From Limnohabitans sp. (lineage in GTDB: Bacteria; Pseudomonadota; Gammaproteobacteria; Burkholderiales; Burkholderiaceae_C), in assembly GCF_030158565.1 (NCBI RefSeq), contig NZ_JAOASQ010000046.1, positions 1-64,000 on the forward strand: 64,000 bases of DNA, written 5' to 3'. A model generated the notes under the pieces. That model was not told the origin of the DNA. It saw only the letters and a program-made list of their open reading frames with translations, and did not search any database. Position numbers and translations under genes: made by a program. This document shows positions 46,435 through 57,278 of this stretch, piece by piece; position 1 is the first letter of the stretch; each line of letters opens with the position of its first letter.

Positions 46435-48633
46435 ATGCTCAACGTCAACACCATCAACGCTAAGAACAGTCAAAAATTTGAAGTTAAGCCAGGTCAGCCG
46501 ACCAGCATCAAGGTAGAACCAAACACGCGCTTTGAGCTGGCCGATCCCACCACCGGAAAGGCTCCCGTCAAGATCAAGGCGCGACGTGCTGGAGACAATC
46601 TCGAAATCGTGATGGATGAGAAAGCGCTGATTGAAGAAGAGGCGGCCAGCAACGCGCAGAGCCCGGACTTGGTGCTCGAAAATTATTACAAGCAAGAAGA
46701 TGTCAGCTTGTTTGCCGGCACCGGCGAAGCTGCCGTCAGCTATGTGCCTGTCGATGGCGCTGCTGCGGGTTCTTATGCAGCAATGAGCACGTCCGCCACC
46801 ACTGGTGCGGCACTGGGTGTTTTGCCTTTGCTGAATCCCTGGGTAGGCGCAGCAGTGCTTGGAACGGGTGCCTTGGCAGCGGCAGGCAGTGGTAAATCCA
46901 ATCAGGCACCTGTTGCCCAAGATGCAGCAGCCAAGGTGGATGAAAACAAATTGCTCAGTGACAAAGTTCCCGCAGCCATAGATTCGGATGGAACGGTCGC
47001 AAGTTATCGTTTGGTGAGTGATGTTGCTGCTGGCAAACTGACCTTTAATGCAGACGGTTCGTACAGTTTCGATGCCAACAAAGACTTTGATGGACTCGCA
47101 GCAGGTCAAACACGGACTGTTAGCTTTACCTACAGCGCTGTGGACAATGCGGGTGGTGTCAGTGAGGCCAAAACGGTCAGCATCACTGTGATCGGGGCGA
47201 ATGATGCCCCTGTGGCGATTGCAACAAACAAGGCGATCAATGAAGGTGTTGCAGCAGCAGGCTCTGTGACAGCCTCAGATGCCGATTCGGGTGCCAAGTT
47301 GACTTATGCATTGACTGAAACAGCGCCTGCTGGCTTGTCTTTCTACAAAGACGGGACTTACATGTTTGATGCAAACAACGTTGCGTACAACAGCCTCAAA
47401 GCGGGTGAATTAAAAACCATCGCCGTGGAATTCAAGGCCAACGACGGGACGGTGGACTCGGCAGAGCAGACCTTGACGATTGTCGTCAAAGGCGTGAATG
47501 ACAAGGCGGTGATCGCTGGCACGTCTACAGGCCAAGTGACAGAAGATGCACCCAGCAATGTGCTGACCGGAAAATTGACGGTGACGGATGTGGACACGGG
47601 TGAGGCGGCATTCAAGCCCGTGGCGCAAGCACAGCCGGTGGGCAAATATGGTCACTTCACTTTCGATGCACCAGTCGGTGAATGGTCATACACCTTGGAC
47701 AATACAAAAGCACAGGCGCTTTATCAAGATCAAGCATTTGTTGAAAGCATGACGGTCTCCACGGTAGACGGCACGACCAGTGTGATATCGGCGACGGTCA
47801 AGGGCGTGAACGATGTGCCCGTTTTCCAAATTCAAACAGGTGATCGGGTCGATGTAACGGGTTTGACCGAAGACCCACTGAATGCGGTGAAGACCTCGGG
47901 TAGCGTGACGGTGAGCGACCCAGATGTTGAAAGCGGAACGGTATACGCGGTCACGGGTTTGAGCATCAGTGGTGGTTACACCCCTTTCAAAGATCCAGCA
48001 AATCTGACAGAGTCTCAGAAGGCAACATATGACCGTCTGTTGAACATGCTCTCGTTGGACAGTACGGCGGTCAAAAATGGCTCGGGGAAATTGGACTGGA
48101 ATTTTGATTCGGTTTCAAAAGAATCGTTGGACATGATTCCAGAGGGTGAAACCATGGTGCTTGAGTACACGGTCACTCAGAAGGACCCGCATGGTGAGTC
48201 TGCAACGCAAACGGTGACCATTGAGATCACCGGTACCAATGATGCCCCCAAGGTTCAACTTCGCGCAGGAGATTCAGCGGAAGGGAAGATTGTTGATTTG
48301 ACTAAAAATGTCACGGGCTCCCTCACGATCATTGACGAAGATGGAGTTGGGGCATATTTCAAAACAGTGAGTTTGGATGGCAATGAAATCACTAATACAG
48401 CGACACTTAATATTTTGAAAAGTCTGTTTGTGTATGACCCAACCACATCAACTTTTGAAACCAAGAATGAAGATGGGAATTACGATTGGATATTCAAAAC
48501 CAGCGATGCCGTGAGCAGTGGGTTGTCCTCTTTTGCGGGAGCTGGAGATCATAAGCTCACCTATAACATGAACTTTCGCGATGATCATTTGATTGCAACA
48601 AGCCAAGAGATCAACATTCTTTTCACTGTCTGA
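46435..48633 (+). CDS. VCBS/cadherin-like repeat protein (short adhesin)
   Basis: A 732-residue protein. The N-terminal about 110 residues resemble the cytoplasm-facing prefix of BapA/LapA-type adhesins; a small Gly/Ala-rich hydrophobic segment follows (LGVLPLLNPWVGAAVLGTGALAAAG, about 128-152). Then come four to five about 100-residue Ig/cadherin-like VCBS repeats, each ending in TVxGxNDxP (VIGANDAPVA, VVKGVNDKAV, VKGVNDVPVF, ITGTNDAPKV), and a final partial unit. There is no Sec signal, so type I secretion is expected, but no RTX nonapeptides or transporter genes are present nearby. It is short for its class. DNA composition is less GC-rich than neighbours. Confidence 0.82.
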   Translation: MLNVNTINAKNSQKFEVKPGQPTSIKVEPNTRFELADPTTGKAPVKIKARRAGDNLEIVMDEKALIEEEAASNAQSPDLVLENYYKQEDVSLFAGTGEAAVSYVPVDGAAAGSYAAMSTSATTGAALGVLPLLNPWVGAAVLGTGALAAAGSGKSNQAPVAQDAAAKVDENKLLSDKVPAAIDSDGTVASYRLVSDVAAGKLTFNADGSYSFDANKDFDGLAAGQTRTVSFTYSAVDNAGGVSEAKTVSITVIGANDAPVAIATNKAINEGVAAAGSVTASDADSGAKLTYALTETAPAGLSFYKDGTYMFDANNVAYNSLKAGELKTIAVEFKANDGTVDSAEQTLTIVVKGVNDKAVIAGTSTGQVTEDAPSNVLTGKLTVTDVDTGEAAFKPVAQAQPVGKYGHFTFDAPVGEWSYTLDNTKAQALYQDQAFVESMTVSTVDGTTSVISATVKGVNDVPVFQIQTGDRVDVTGLTEDPLNAVKTSGSVTVSDPDVESGTVYAVTGLSISGGYTPFKDPANLTESQKATYDRLLNMLSLDSTAVKNGSGKLDWNFDSVSKESLDMIPEGETMVLEYTVTQKDPHGESATQTVTIEITGTNDAPKVQLRAGDSAEGKIVDLTKNVTGSLTIIDEDGVGAYFKTVSLDGNEITNTATLNILKSLFVYDPTTSTFETKNEDGNYDWIFKTSDAVSSGLSSFAGAGDHKLTYNMNFRDDHLIATSQEINILFTV

Positions 48634-48653
48634 TCTCAAATTAGTGCTATAGT

Positions 48654-49583
48654 TTACGCATTGAAATTCAACCCCAGCCCCGCCACCGGCCAGTCCTCCA
48701 CCGCGATCAAGCGCCCTGTACCAGACAGGGTGATGTAGGCGGTGCGGTGGCCGGGGCCGCCAAAGCAGATGTTGGTGGTGTAGAGGTCGGGTAGCGGCAC
48801 ATGTTGCACGGCCTGGCCGTCGGGACTGACGATGGAGATGCCGCCGTGCAGCAAGGTGGCCACGCAGATATTGCCTTGGGCATCGACGGCCATGGAGTCA
48901 AAGCGTTGGTAGTGCCCACCGGGTGATGCCGTCACCATGCGTGCGCCCTGCGGCGATGGCCAGGGGTCTTTTCGCACTTGGCCGGGAGCGGTGATGTCGA
49001 AGGCCCACACGCGTGCGCCTTCGGTCTCGGCGTAGTAAAGCGTTTGACCATCGGGCGATAGCGCAATGCCGTTGGGCGTCATCGCGGGTCTGGCCACGGC
49101 GTGGACGCCCGAGCCGTTGGGCTGCGCATAGAACAATCCGCCCCTGTCCATCTCGTGGTGGCGCACCTTGCCCAGGTCGGTGAAGTAGAAGCCGCCATGC
49201 GCGTCAAACACCAGGTCGTTGGGGCCGCGCAGGCCGATGCCGTCCACCTGTTCGTACAGGCGTTCAAATTTGCCGGTGTTGAGGTTGACGCGCTCGATGC
49301 GCCCGCCTGAATAGTCTTGCGCTTGGCCGATCGGGCGCAAACAGTTGCCGGGGTCCCGCGTCCATTCAAAGCCGCCGTTGTTGCAGATGTACACCGCGCC
49401 ATCGGGCCCGATGGCGGCGCCGTTGGGGCCCGCACCCAAGTCGGCCACCACGTGTACACGGCCATCGGGGGTCACGCGGCTGAGCGTGCCGCGTGCAATT
49501 TCGACCAGCAGCACCGAGCCGTCGTCCATGGCCACGGGCCCCTCGGGGAATTGCAGTCCTGTGGCCAGTTCGCGAATTTTCAT
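48654..49583 (-). CDS. SMP-30/gluconolactonase-like beta-propeller protein
   Basis: A 309-residue six-bladed propeller of the SMP-30/Gnl/LRE-like family, which hydrolyses sugar lactones. Family stretches are FPEGPVAMDDGSVLLVE, GPNGAAIGPDGAVYICNNGG, GPNDLVFDAHGGFYFTD and TPNGIALSPDGQTLYYAET; the Glu, Asn and Asp of the metal site lie in these. The ATG at 49583 with AAAGG is preferred. It converges with the adhesin gene across 20 bp. No adjacent sugar genes, so substrate is unknown. Confidence 0.88.
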   Translation of the reverse strand: MKIRELATGLQFPEGPVAMDDGSVLLVEIARGTLSRVTPDGRVHVVADLGAGPNGAAIGPDGAVYICNNGGFEWTRDPGNCLRPIGQAQDYSGGRIERVNLNTGKFERLYEQVDGIGLRGPNDLVFDAHGGFYFTDLGKVRHHEMDRGGLFYAQPNGSGVHAVARPAMTPNGIALSPDGQTLYYAETEGARVWAFDITAPGQVRKDPWPSPQGARMVTASPGGHYQRFDSMAVDAQGNICVATLLHGGISIVSPDGQAVQHVPLPDLYTTNICFGGPGHRTAYITLSGTGRLIAVEDWPVAGLGLNFNA

Positions 49584-49776
49584 GTTTGCGCCTTTGTAAG
49601 GGGATGTCCTCAATGTAATGACGCCAAAACGTGCAACAAGCGGGGATTCCCTAGGACCTGTCACATCGCTGTCTGTATAGGCCTTCGGGTCAGCACAAAC
49701 ACGCCCAAAGACAGATGGTCAGTCCTGCAAGCGCCGCCCACACTGTTGGTGGATTTCAACTACACAAGGAATGTTC

Positions 49777-50271
49777 ATGAAACGCTTGACTGTTCAACAC
49801 ATGGGTGCAGTGGCTGCGCTCGCGATGGTTTTGCCTTGGGGCCTTGCCCTGGCTGCGACCGAGACCGGTGCCAGCTCGGGTTTGGGCTCGGGGACATCCA
49901 AATTCATTGAGCGCCAGGAGCTGGCCGTTCACGCGATGGGCCAGGTGCGCACGCAAGAAAAGTCTGTCGCGGCCACGCGTGGGCAGCTCAAGGCGCAGGC
50001 CAAGTTGCTCAAGCAAACGCGTGAGCAAATCGAGTCGCAGGACAAGTTGCTGGCGCGCACGCGAGAGCAAATCAAGGACCATGACAAGGACACCCCTGCG
50101 GTGAAAGACCAGTTGCAAGCGCAAGAGAAAACGCAAACGCAAACGCTGGAGCAACTCAAGTCGCAAGACAAGGAACTGGGCAAAACACTGGAGCAGCTGC
50201 AAGCCCAAGAGAAGCTACAGATTCAGCTTTACGATTTGATGAAAACCAAACGTGCCAGCAGCCCGTCCTGA
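49777..50271 (+). CDS. hypothetical secreted coiled-coil protein
   Basis: A 164-residue protein with a signal peptide (about 1-27, ending ALAA) and a nearly continuous helical region from about 45 to 155. It consists of degenerate repeats of the form LxxTREQIxxQDKLL and QLKxQ(A/D)K, rich in Gln, Lys, Glu and Leu, which predicts a long coiled coil. AAGGA lies 6 bases before the second of two close ATGs, so 49777 is used. No family is recognised; a periplasmic or surface spacer is possible. Confidence 0.7.
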   Translation: MKRLTVQHMGAVAALAMVLPWGLALAATETGASSGLGSGTSKFIERQELAVHAMGQVRTQEKSVAATRGQLKAQAKLLKQTREQIESQDKLLARTREQIKDHDKDTPAVKDQLQAQEKTQTQTLEQLKSQDKELGKTLEQLQAQEKLQIQLYDLMKTKRASSPS

Positions 50272-50295
50272 GCCGTTTGGCCGTGGCGTGGCGTT

Positions 50296-52197
50296 TCAGC
50301 CTGGGCTTGAAATGTCCACCTTCACGGGCAGCGCAGCGATGAGCGCCTGAAGCGACGCGCCAATGTGTGCCCAGGCCGCGTTGCTTGTGTCGACACGCAC
50401 TGGCGCATCGCCTTGCATCAGCACACGAGGGCGCAGATCGCTCGGGATCTGCAAAGGTGCGCACACCTGGTCCACCAGGGCCTGAACCACCGCGCCCGTG
50501 GCCAAGGTGCGCAGCTCGGGTTTGTAGATCTTGCCCACATTGGTCACCGGCATCCGCTCCAGGATGGTGATGGATTTGGGTTTGGCGGGTGCTTCGTCCA
50601 CACGCTCAGCGGTGAAGGCCAGTAGCGCTTCTTCGCTCACGTGTGCGCCCGCTTTGAGCGTGGCAAAAGCCACTGGCAGCTCGCCCGCATAGGCATCGGG
50701 TGCGCCCACCGCGGCACACAGCTCCACAGCGGGGTGCGCACCCAGCGCGTCTTCGATCACTTTGGGGTCGATGTTGTGGCCGCCTCGGATGATCAGGTCT
50801 TTGGCGCGGCCCGTCAGGTGCAGGCGACCCTGTTCATCGACAAAACCCACATCGCCGGTGATGAGCCAGCCATCGGGCGTGAAGCTGCGGGCGGTTTCGG
50901 CCGCGTCCAGATAGCCCGAGAACAAATTGGGGCCCTTGTAGAGCACCATGCCTTTGTCGCCAGCGGGCAAGGTGAGGGCGGTGGCCTGGTCGTCGCTGCC
51001 CAAGGCCACGATGCGCACGCTGGCATGGGGCAACGGCCAGCCCACGCAACCGGCCGGTGCGCTCAGGCCCGGCGGGGCCACGGTGCTCAGGCCTGCGGTC
51101 TCGGTCATGCCCAGGCTTTCGTTGATCTGCAGGCCAAAGGCCTGCGCAAAGCGTTGTGCCAGCTCGGGCGGCAGCGGTGCCGCCCCAGTGCGCACGGCAC
51201 GCAACCGCGAAATGTCAGCGCCTGCCAGCGGCACCGCCGCCAAGGCGGCCAGAACCGTGGGCACACCCGACATGAGCGTGCAGCCATGGTGCGCCACCAG
51301 CTGCCAATAGTTGGCAATCACCTCGCGGTTGCGGAACAAACTGGCCGTCGGGATGAGGATGTGCATGCCCACGGCCAGCGAGCACAAAGCCCCCGGCAGC
51401 ACGCCCGCCACATGGAAGAGCGGGTAGCCGTTGATGGTGACATCGGTGCTTTGAAAGCCCTGCATCTGCGCATTGGCCCAGGCGGTGAAGATTTGCGCGC
51501 CATGGCTGTGGCGGGCCAGCTTGGGTGCACCGGTGGTGCCCCCGGTGTGAAAGTAGGCCGCGATGTCTTGCGGCTGGAACACGCGTTCGCTGATCAGCCG
51601 ATCGCTCACTTGTGATGCCCGTGCCGCGTGAAAGTCTTGCACGCCTGCGGGCAGCGCGTCGGTGGCTGGCAGCGGTCCGCCATCGGGGTGGACCAGCAGC
51701 ACGGTTTTCAAAGTGGGGCATTGGGCTTGCAGGCGCAGTGCTTTGGCGCGCAGTTGGCTCTCGTCGTCCACACCGTGTGCGATCAGCACCTGGGCACCAC
51801 TGGCTTGCAGCAAAGACAAGAGCTTGTCCTCGCTCAGCAGGGGGTTGAGTGGCTGCACAATGCCTGCCGCCTCGCCACCCCACAGGGCCAGGTGGTAGGC
51901 CAATCCCCCGGGCAGCAAAACAGCCACCACACCGCTTGAGCGCAGGCCCAGGGTGAACAGCAAGTTGGCTGTCTGGTGAATGCCTTGAAGCAGATCCCGG
52001 TAGGTCCAGGTGGTGGCCGGGCCGCCGACTTGGCCGGTTTCCAAAAACGTGAGCGCGGGTCGGTCGGCGTGGACTTGCGCGCTGGCGCGGATCACGTCGT
52101 AAGTGCTGGCCCAAGGTATGGCTTGCGCCAAAGGGGTGGCTTCCAGGCGCTGGAGGTCAGCCAAGGATTGAACAGGGGTGGAGGCGGTCAGGTGCAT
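50296..52197 (-). CDS. acyl-CoA synthetase (AMP-binding enzyme)
   Basis: A 633-residue ANL-superfamily enzyme that activates a carboxylic acid as acyl-AMP and acyl-CoA. The P-loop motif is YFHTGGTTGAPKLARHSH (about 217), with the A5-type NESLGMTETAG, the GWLITGDVGFVDEQGRLHLTGRAKDLII hinge region, and the C-terminal catalytic Lys in NVGKIYKPELR. Length exceeds the usual 520-560 by an extra C-terminal about 50 residues. It is divergent from the dehydrogenase operon. The substrate is probably a medium- or long-chain or aromatic acid. Confidence 0.9.
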   Translation of the reverse strand: MHLTASTPVQSLADLQRLEATPLAQAIPWASTYDVIRASAQVHADRPALTFLETGQVGGPATTWTYRDLLQGIHQTANLLFTLGLRSSGVVAVLLPGGLAYHLALWGGEAAGIVQPLNPLLSEDKLLSLLQASGAQVLIAHGVDDESQLRAKALRLQAQCPTLKTVLLVHPDGGPLPATDALPAGVQDFHAARASQVSDRLISERVFQPQDIAAYFHTGGTTGAPKLARHSHGAQIFTAWANAQMQGFQSTDVTINGYPLFHVAGVLPGALCSLAVGMHILIPTASLFRNREVIANYWQLVAHHGCTLMSGVPTVLAALAAVPLAGADISRLRAVRTGAAPLPPELAQRFAQAFGLQINESLGMTETAGLSTVAPPGLSAPAGCVGWPLPHASVRIVALGSDDQATALTLPAGDKGMVLYKGPNLFSGYLDAAETARSFTPDGWLITGDVGFVDEQGRLHLTGRAKDLIIRGGHNIDPKVIEDALGAHPAVELCAAVGAPDAYAGELPVAFATLKAGAHVSEEALLAFTAERVDEAPAKPKSITILERMPVTNVGKIYKPELRTLATGAVVQALVDQVCAPLQIPSDLRPRVLMQGDAPVRVDTSNAAWAHIGASLQALIAALPVKVDISSPG

Positions 52198-52346
52198 GCG
52201 CGATGGTAGCCATGGCCTGGGTGGTGCTTTGTCACGCAGGCGGCAAAGGCGTTCAGGGCACTTTGGAGTGTGTGCACAGGTGACAGGGGGTGGTGGCACA
52301 TGCTTTCAGAATGGGCATTCTTTTCCACATGCACGCAAGAGGCCAT

Positions 52347-53240
52347 ATGCAACACATCGGATTTGTCGGCGCTTCGGGTTTGATGGGCCATGGCATGGCC
52401 AAAAACATCCGGGCCAAGGGTTTTGATTTGTCGATTTCGGTTCACCAGCGCACCGCGCCCGTGCAGGACTTGTTGGCAGCGGGAGCGCGGCAAGTGGCCA
52501 GCTATCCCGACTTGGCCGCCTGTGATGTGGTGCTGATTTGCGTGACCGGCTCGCCCCAGGTCGAGGCCGTGGTGGCGGGGCCGGGCGGCCTATTGTCAAA
52601 AGCGCGTGCGGGGCTGGTCATCATCGACACCTCCACCAGCGAACCCGATTCCACCCACCGCCTGGCCGCCTTGTGCGCCGAAAAAGGCGTGGTGTATGTC
52701 GATGCGCCGCTCACCCGCACCCCGATTGAAGCCGAGGCGGGCAAGCTCAACTCCATGGTCGGCGCATCGCCTGAGGTGTTTGCGCAGATCGAGCCGGTCA
52801 TTCGGGCTTACAGCGAGAACGTGTTCCATGTCGGCGAGATGGGCTCGGGCCATGTCATCAAACTGCTCAACAACTTTGTGGCGCAAGCCATTTGTACCGC
52901 CACCGCAGAAGCTTTTGCGGTGGGTGCCAAGGCGGGCATTCAACTCGAAAAACTGGTCGATGTCATCTCGGCTGGCGGCGTGAATTCGGGCCTGTTCCAG
53001 TTGATGGCCAAGACCTTGCAAGGCGACTATGCCGCCATGAAGTTTGAGCTGAACAACGCGACCAAGGACTTGCGCTACTACGCGCACCTGACCGAGAGCG
53101 TGAAAGTGCCTTCCATCATTGGCGGCAGCGTGCACCAGGCGCTGAGCACGGCGGTGGCCTTGGGCTATGGCAGCGAGATGGTGCCCTCGCTGGTCAAGGC
53201 GCAAGCCCAGCTCAACCAGGTCAAGATCGGCCAGTCTTGA
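52347..53240 (+). CDS. NAD-dependent beta-hydroxyacid dehydrogenase family protein
   Basis: A 297-residue member of the 3-hydroxyisobutyrate/6-phosphogluconate dehydrogenase family. The N-terminal cofactor motif GFVGASGLMGHGMAKN is followed by the substrate-binding TSTSEPDS segment and the catalytic lysine in GSGHVIKLLNNF (about residue 171). The ATG at 52347 has AAGAGG upstream; longer starts lack family similarity. Its stop overlaps a TTG start of the next gene. The substrate is a 3-hydroxy acid or related compound, not resolved. Confidence 0.9.
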   Translation: MQHIGFVGASGLMGHGMAKNIRAKGFDLSISVHQRTAPVQDLLAAGARQVASYPDLAACDVVLICVTGSPQVEAVVAGPGGLLSKARAGLVIIDTSTSEPDSTHRLAALCAEKGVVYVDAPLTRTPIEAEAGKLNSMVGASPEVFAQIEPVIRAYSENVFHVGEMGSGHVIKLLNNFVAQAICTATAEAFAVGAKAGIQLEKLVDVISAGGVNSGLFQLMAKTLQGDYAAMKFELNNATKDLRYYAHLTESVKVPSIIGGSVHQALSTAVALGYGSEMVPSLVKAQAQLNQVKIGQS

Positions 53241-54178
53241 GCGACGCGATCCTGAGCCCAGACCAAACCGCCAGGGCCTTGCCGTACAGCGCCTTGGCGC
53301 AAGAGATCGCGACTTTGCTGCAAGACCCCACGGTGGCCGTGCCGCCGCGCATCGTGCAGGCCCTGCAGGGCGGTGGCAGTTTGTTTGTCATGCCTGCGGC
53401 CGATGCGCAGGTCGCGATCACCAAGCTCATCAGCTTCATTCCGGGCAATGCCGAGCGTGGCCTGCCGACCATCCAGGGCGACATCGTGGTGTTCGATGTG
53501 CAAACCGGTCAGCGTGTGGCTTTGCTGGATGGTCCTACCGTCACGGCGCGTCGCACGGCTGCCGTGTCTTTGTTGGCAGCCCAACAGCTGGCCCCGCGCC
53601 GCGATGGCCCGATGCTCATTGTGGGCGCCGGGGTGCAAGGCCGATCGCATCTGGAGGCGTTTCACCAAGGCTTGGGGGTGCAAGAGGTGTGGGTGGCCTC
53701 GCGCAGCCGTGCCAGTGCCGATGCGCTGGTGGCGCATGCCCACAGCATGGGCCTTCAAGCGCGGCGTGTGGATGAGCCTAACGCCGCATTGGCCGATTGC
53801 CCGCTGGTGGTCAGCACCACACCCGCACAACAAGTGGTGTTGACCGCACGGCCCCGCAGCGATGCTTTTGTGGCCGCTGTGGGGGCCTTCACACCGCGCA
53901 TGGTCGAATGGTCGGCTGAGGTTTGCCAACACCTGGCCCGCACTGGCACTTTGGTGGTGGACACCCGCGACGCCGACCACGAAGCCGGTGACTTGCTGCA
54001 AGCGGGCCTCGATGTCAGCACCTTGCCAAGCTTGGCCGATGTGGTGGGCCAGACCGTGGCTTGGCAAAACGCGCACAGGCCCGCTGATGGCCCGGTGTTT
54101 TTCAAAAGCTGCGGCTGGGGCGGTTGGGATCTGGCGGCGGCCCGTTGTCTGGAGCGCACACGCGCACAGCAGGGCTGA
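53237..54178 (+). CDS. ornithine cyclodeaminase / ketimine reductase family protein
   Basis: A 313-residue OCD/mu-crystallin-family protein. It has the NAD(P) motif LIVGAGVQGRSHLEAF (about 127-142), the core ARRTAAVSLLAAQQL segment (about 107), and the C-terminal VFFKSCGWGGWDLAAARC. Related enzymes are ornithine cyclodeaminase and delta1-pyrroline-2-carboxylate or piperideine reductases. The TTG start overlaps the previous stop (TTGA). Its neighbours (dehydrogenase, RidA) favour an imine-reducing step in amino acid catabolism. Confidence 0.85.
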   Translation: MSDAILSPDQTARALPYSALAQEIATLLQDPTVAVPPRIVQALQGGGSLFVMPAADAQVAITKLISFIPGNAERGLPTIQGDIVVFDVQTGQRVALLDGPTVTARRTAAVSLLAAQQLAPRRDGPMLIVGAGVQGRSHLEAFHQGLGVQEVWVASRSRASADALVAHAHSMGLQARRVDEPNAALADCPLVVSTTPAQQVVLTARPRSDAFVAAVGAFTPRMVEWSAEVCQHLARTGTLVVDTRDADHEAGDLLQAGLDVSTLPSLADVVGQTVAWQNAHRPADGPVFFKSCGWGGWDLAAARCLERTRAQQG

Positions 54179-54221
54179 GCCGCTACCATGGCGCTTTGAA
54201 AAATCTTCTCAAGGAAACACC

Positions 54222-54566
54222 ATGGTTCAACGCATCGATGTTGGCGCACGCATGTCAGAAGTCGCCATCCACAACGGCACGGTTTATCTGGCCGGCCAAA
54301 TCGCCGAAGTGCCGGGGCAAGACATCGAAGGTCAGACCCGTCAGGTGCTGACCGCCATCGACACTCTGCTGGCCAAGGCGGGGACCGACAAGACCAAGAT
54401 CTTGATGGCCCAGATTTTCATCACCGATCTGTCTGATTTTGCGGCCATGAACCGCGTGTGGGACGCCTGGGTGGTGCCCGGCCACACCCCACCCCGCGCC
54501 ACGGTGCAAGCGCAGCTGGCCAACCCCGATTGGAAGATTGAAGTGGTGGTGACAGCAGCTTTGTGA
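54222..54566 (+). CDS. RidA family protein
   Basis: A 114-residue Rid protein. RidA hydrolyses reactive enamine/imine intermediates. The family Arg (in HTPPRATVQAQL) and the C-terminal EVVVTAAL region are present; NGTVYLAGQIAE is the usual N-terminal strand. It follows the OCD-like gene by 43 bp with AAGGA before the ATG, and is the last gene of the operon. Confidence 0.92.
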   Translation: MVQRIDVGARMSEVAIHNGTVYLAGQIAEVPGQDIEGQTRQVLTAIDTLLAKAGTDKTKILMAQIFITDLSDFAAMNRVWDAWVVPGHTPPRATVQAQLANPDWKIEVVVTAAL

Positions 54567-54600
54567 CGGAGGTTCAGCCAGCCAACCCGCATCCATCCAC

Positions 54601-54687
54601 GTCATCCCGAACCTTTTAATTTGTCATCTCGACTTTTTAATTTGCTGTCCCAGACTTTTTAATCTGTCGTCCCGGACTTTCTAATTT
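54601..54687. repeat. four degenerate 21-22-bp tandem repeats
   Basis: Four units begin at 54601, 54623, 54644 and 54666. Each reads like GTCNTCCCGACTTTTTAATTT with 1-4 changes. The first half of each unit matches the outer arm of the palindrome that follows directly. Confidence 0.8.
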
Positions 54688-54758
54688 GTCATCCCGGACT
54701 TGATCCGGGATCCATGACTTTTCACACATGGACCCCGGGTCTTCGCCCGGGGTGACAG
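54688..54758. repeat. REP-like palindrome (GTCATCCCGGA type)
   Basis: The left arm GTCATCCCGGACTTGATCCG (54688 on) and the right arm ending GCCCGGGGTGAC (to about 54756) pair over about 28 bases with few mismatches, with CATGACTTTTCACACATG in the centre. This is a widespread proteobacterial intergenic repeat family. Here it lies between the ridA and gap genes, which converge, and may terminate both. Confidence 0.75.
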
Positions 54759-54832
54759 GTGGATTCACATCGCATTTCTGCCTGTCGGTCGGTCCCTTCA
54801 GGTCCGACAGCGCCGGCCCACAGTGCTCAGTC

Positions 54833-55840
<1,008 letters not shown>

Positions 55841-55983
55841 TCACTTTCCTTATGGGGTTACAGCAGTGGGCTTGACTGCCAGCAGCAGAGCCATCTGCAA
55901 TGTAACCATCTTATTTGAAAATATGAAACTTTGTTACATGCCGGGTGCTTGTGTGGGTTTGTTCTGGTTTTGTAACCGGCATG

Positions 55984-56006
55984 AAAAAAGCGCCCGAAGG
56001 CGCTTG
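55984..56006 (-). terminator. rho-independent terminator after gap copy 2
   Basis: On the minus strand AAGCGCC-TTC-GGGCGCTT is followed by TTTTC, a compact strong hairpin 120 bp after the second gap stop. It separates the two gap transcripts. Confidence 0.85.
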
Positions 56007-56126
56007 AAGAGGGATTTTGGCGTTCGCAGCTGCGTTGTGCTGCCTCCGCTTGGGCGATGTGGCAAAGCGAAGCGCCTCTGAGCCCCGGCGGAGGCAGCGC
56101 AACGCAGCCCCCGGGGACTCGAATGC

Positions 56127-57278
<1,152 letters not shown>

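Noticed and set aside
54601-54687. CRISPR interpretation of the 22-bp repeats
   Set aside because: Units are head to tail without spacers and derive from the adjacent palindrome; no cas genes in the window.
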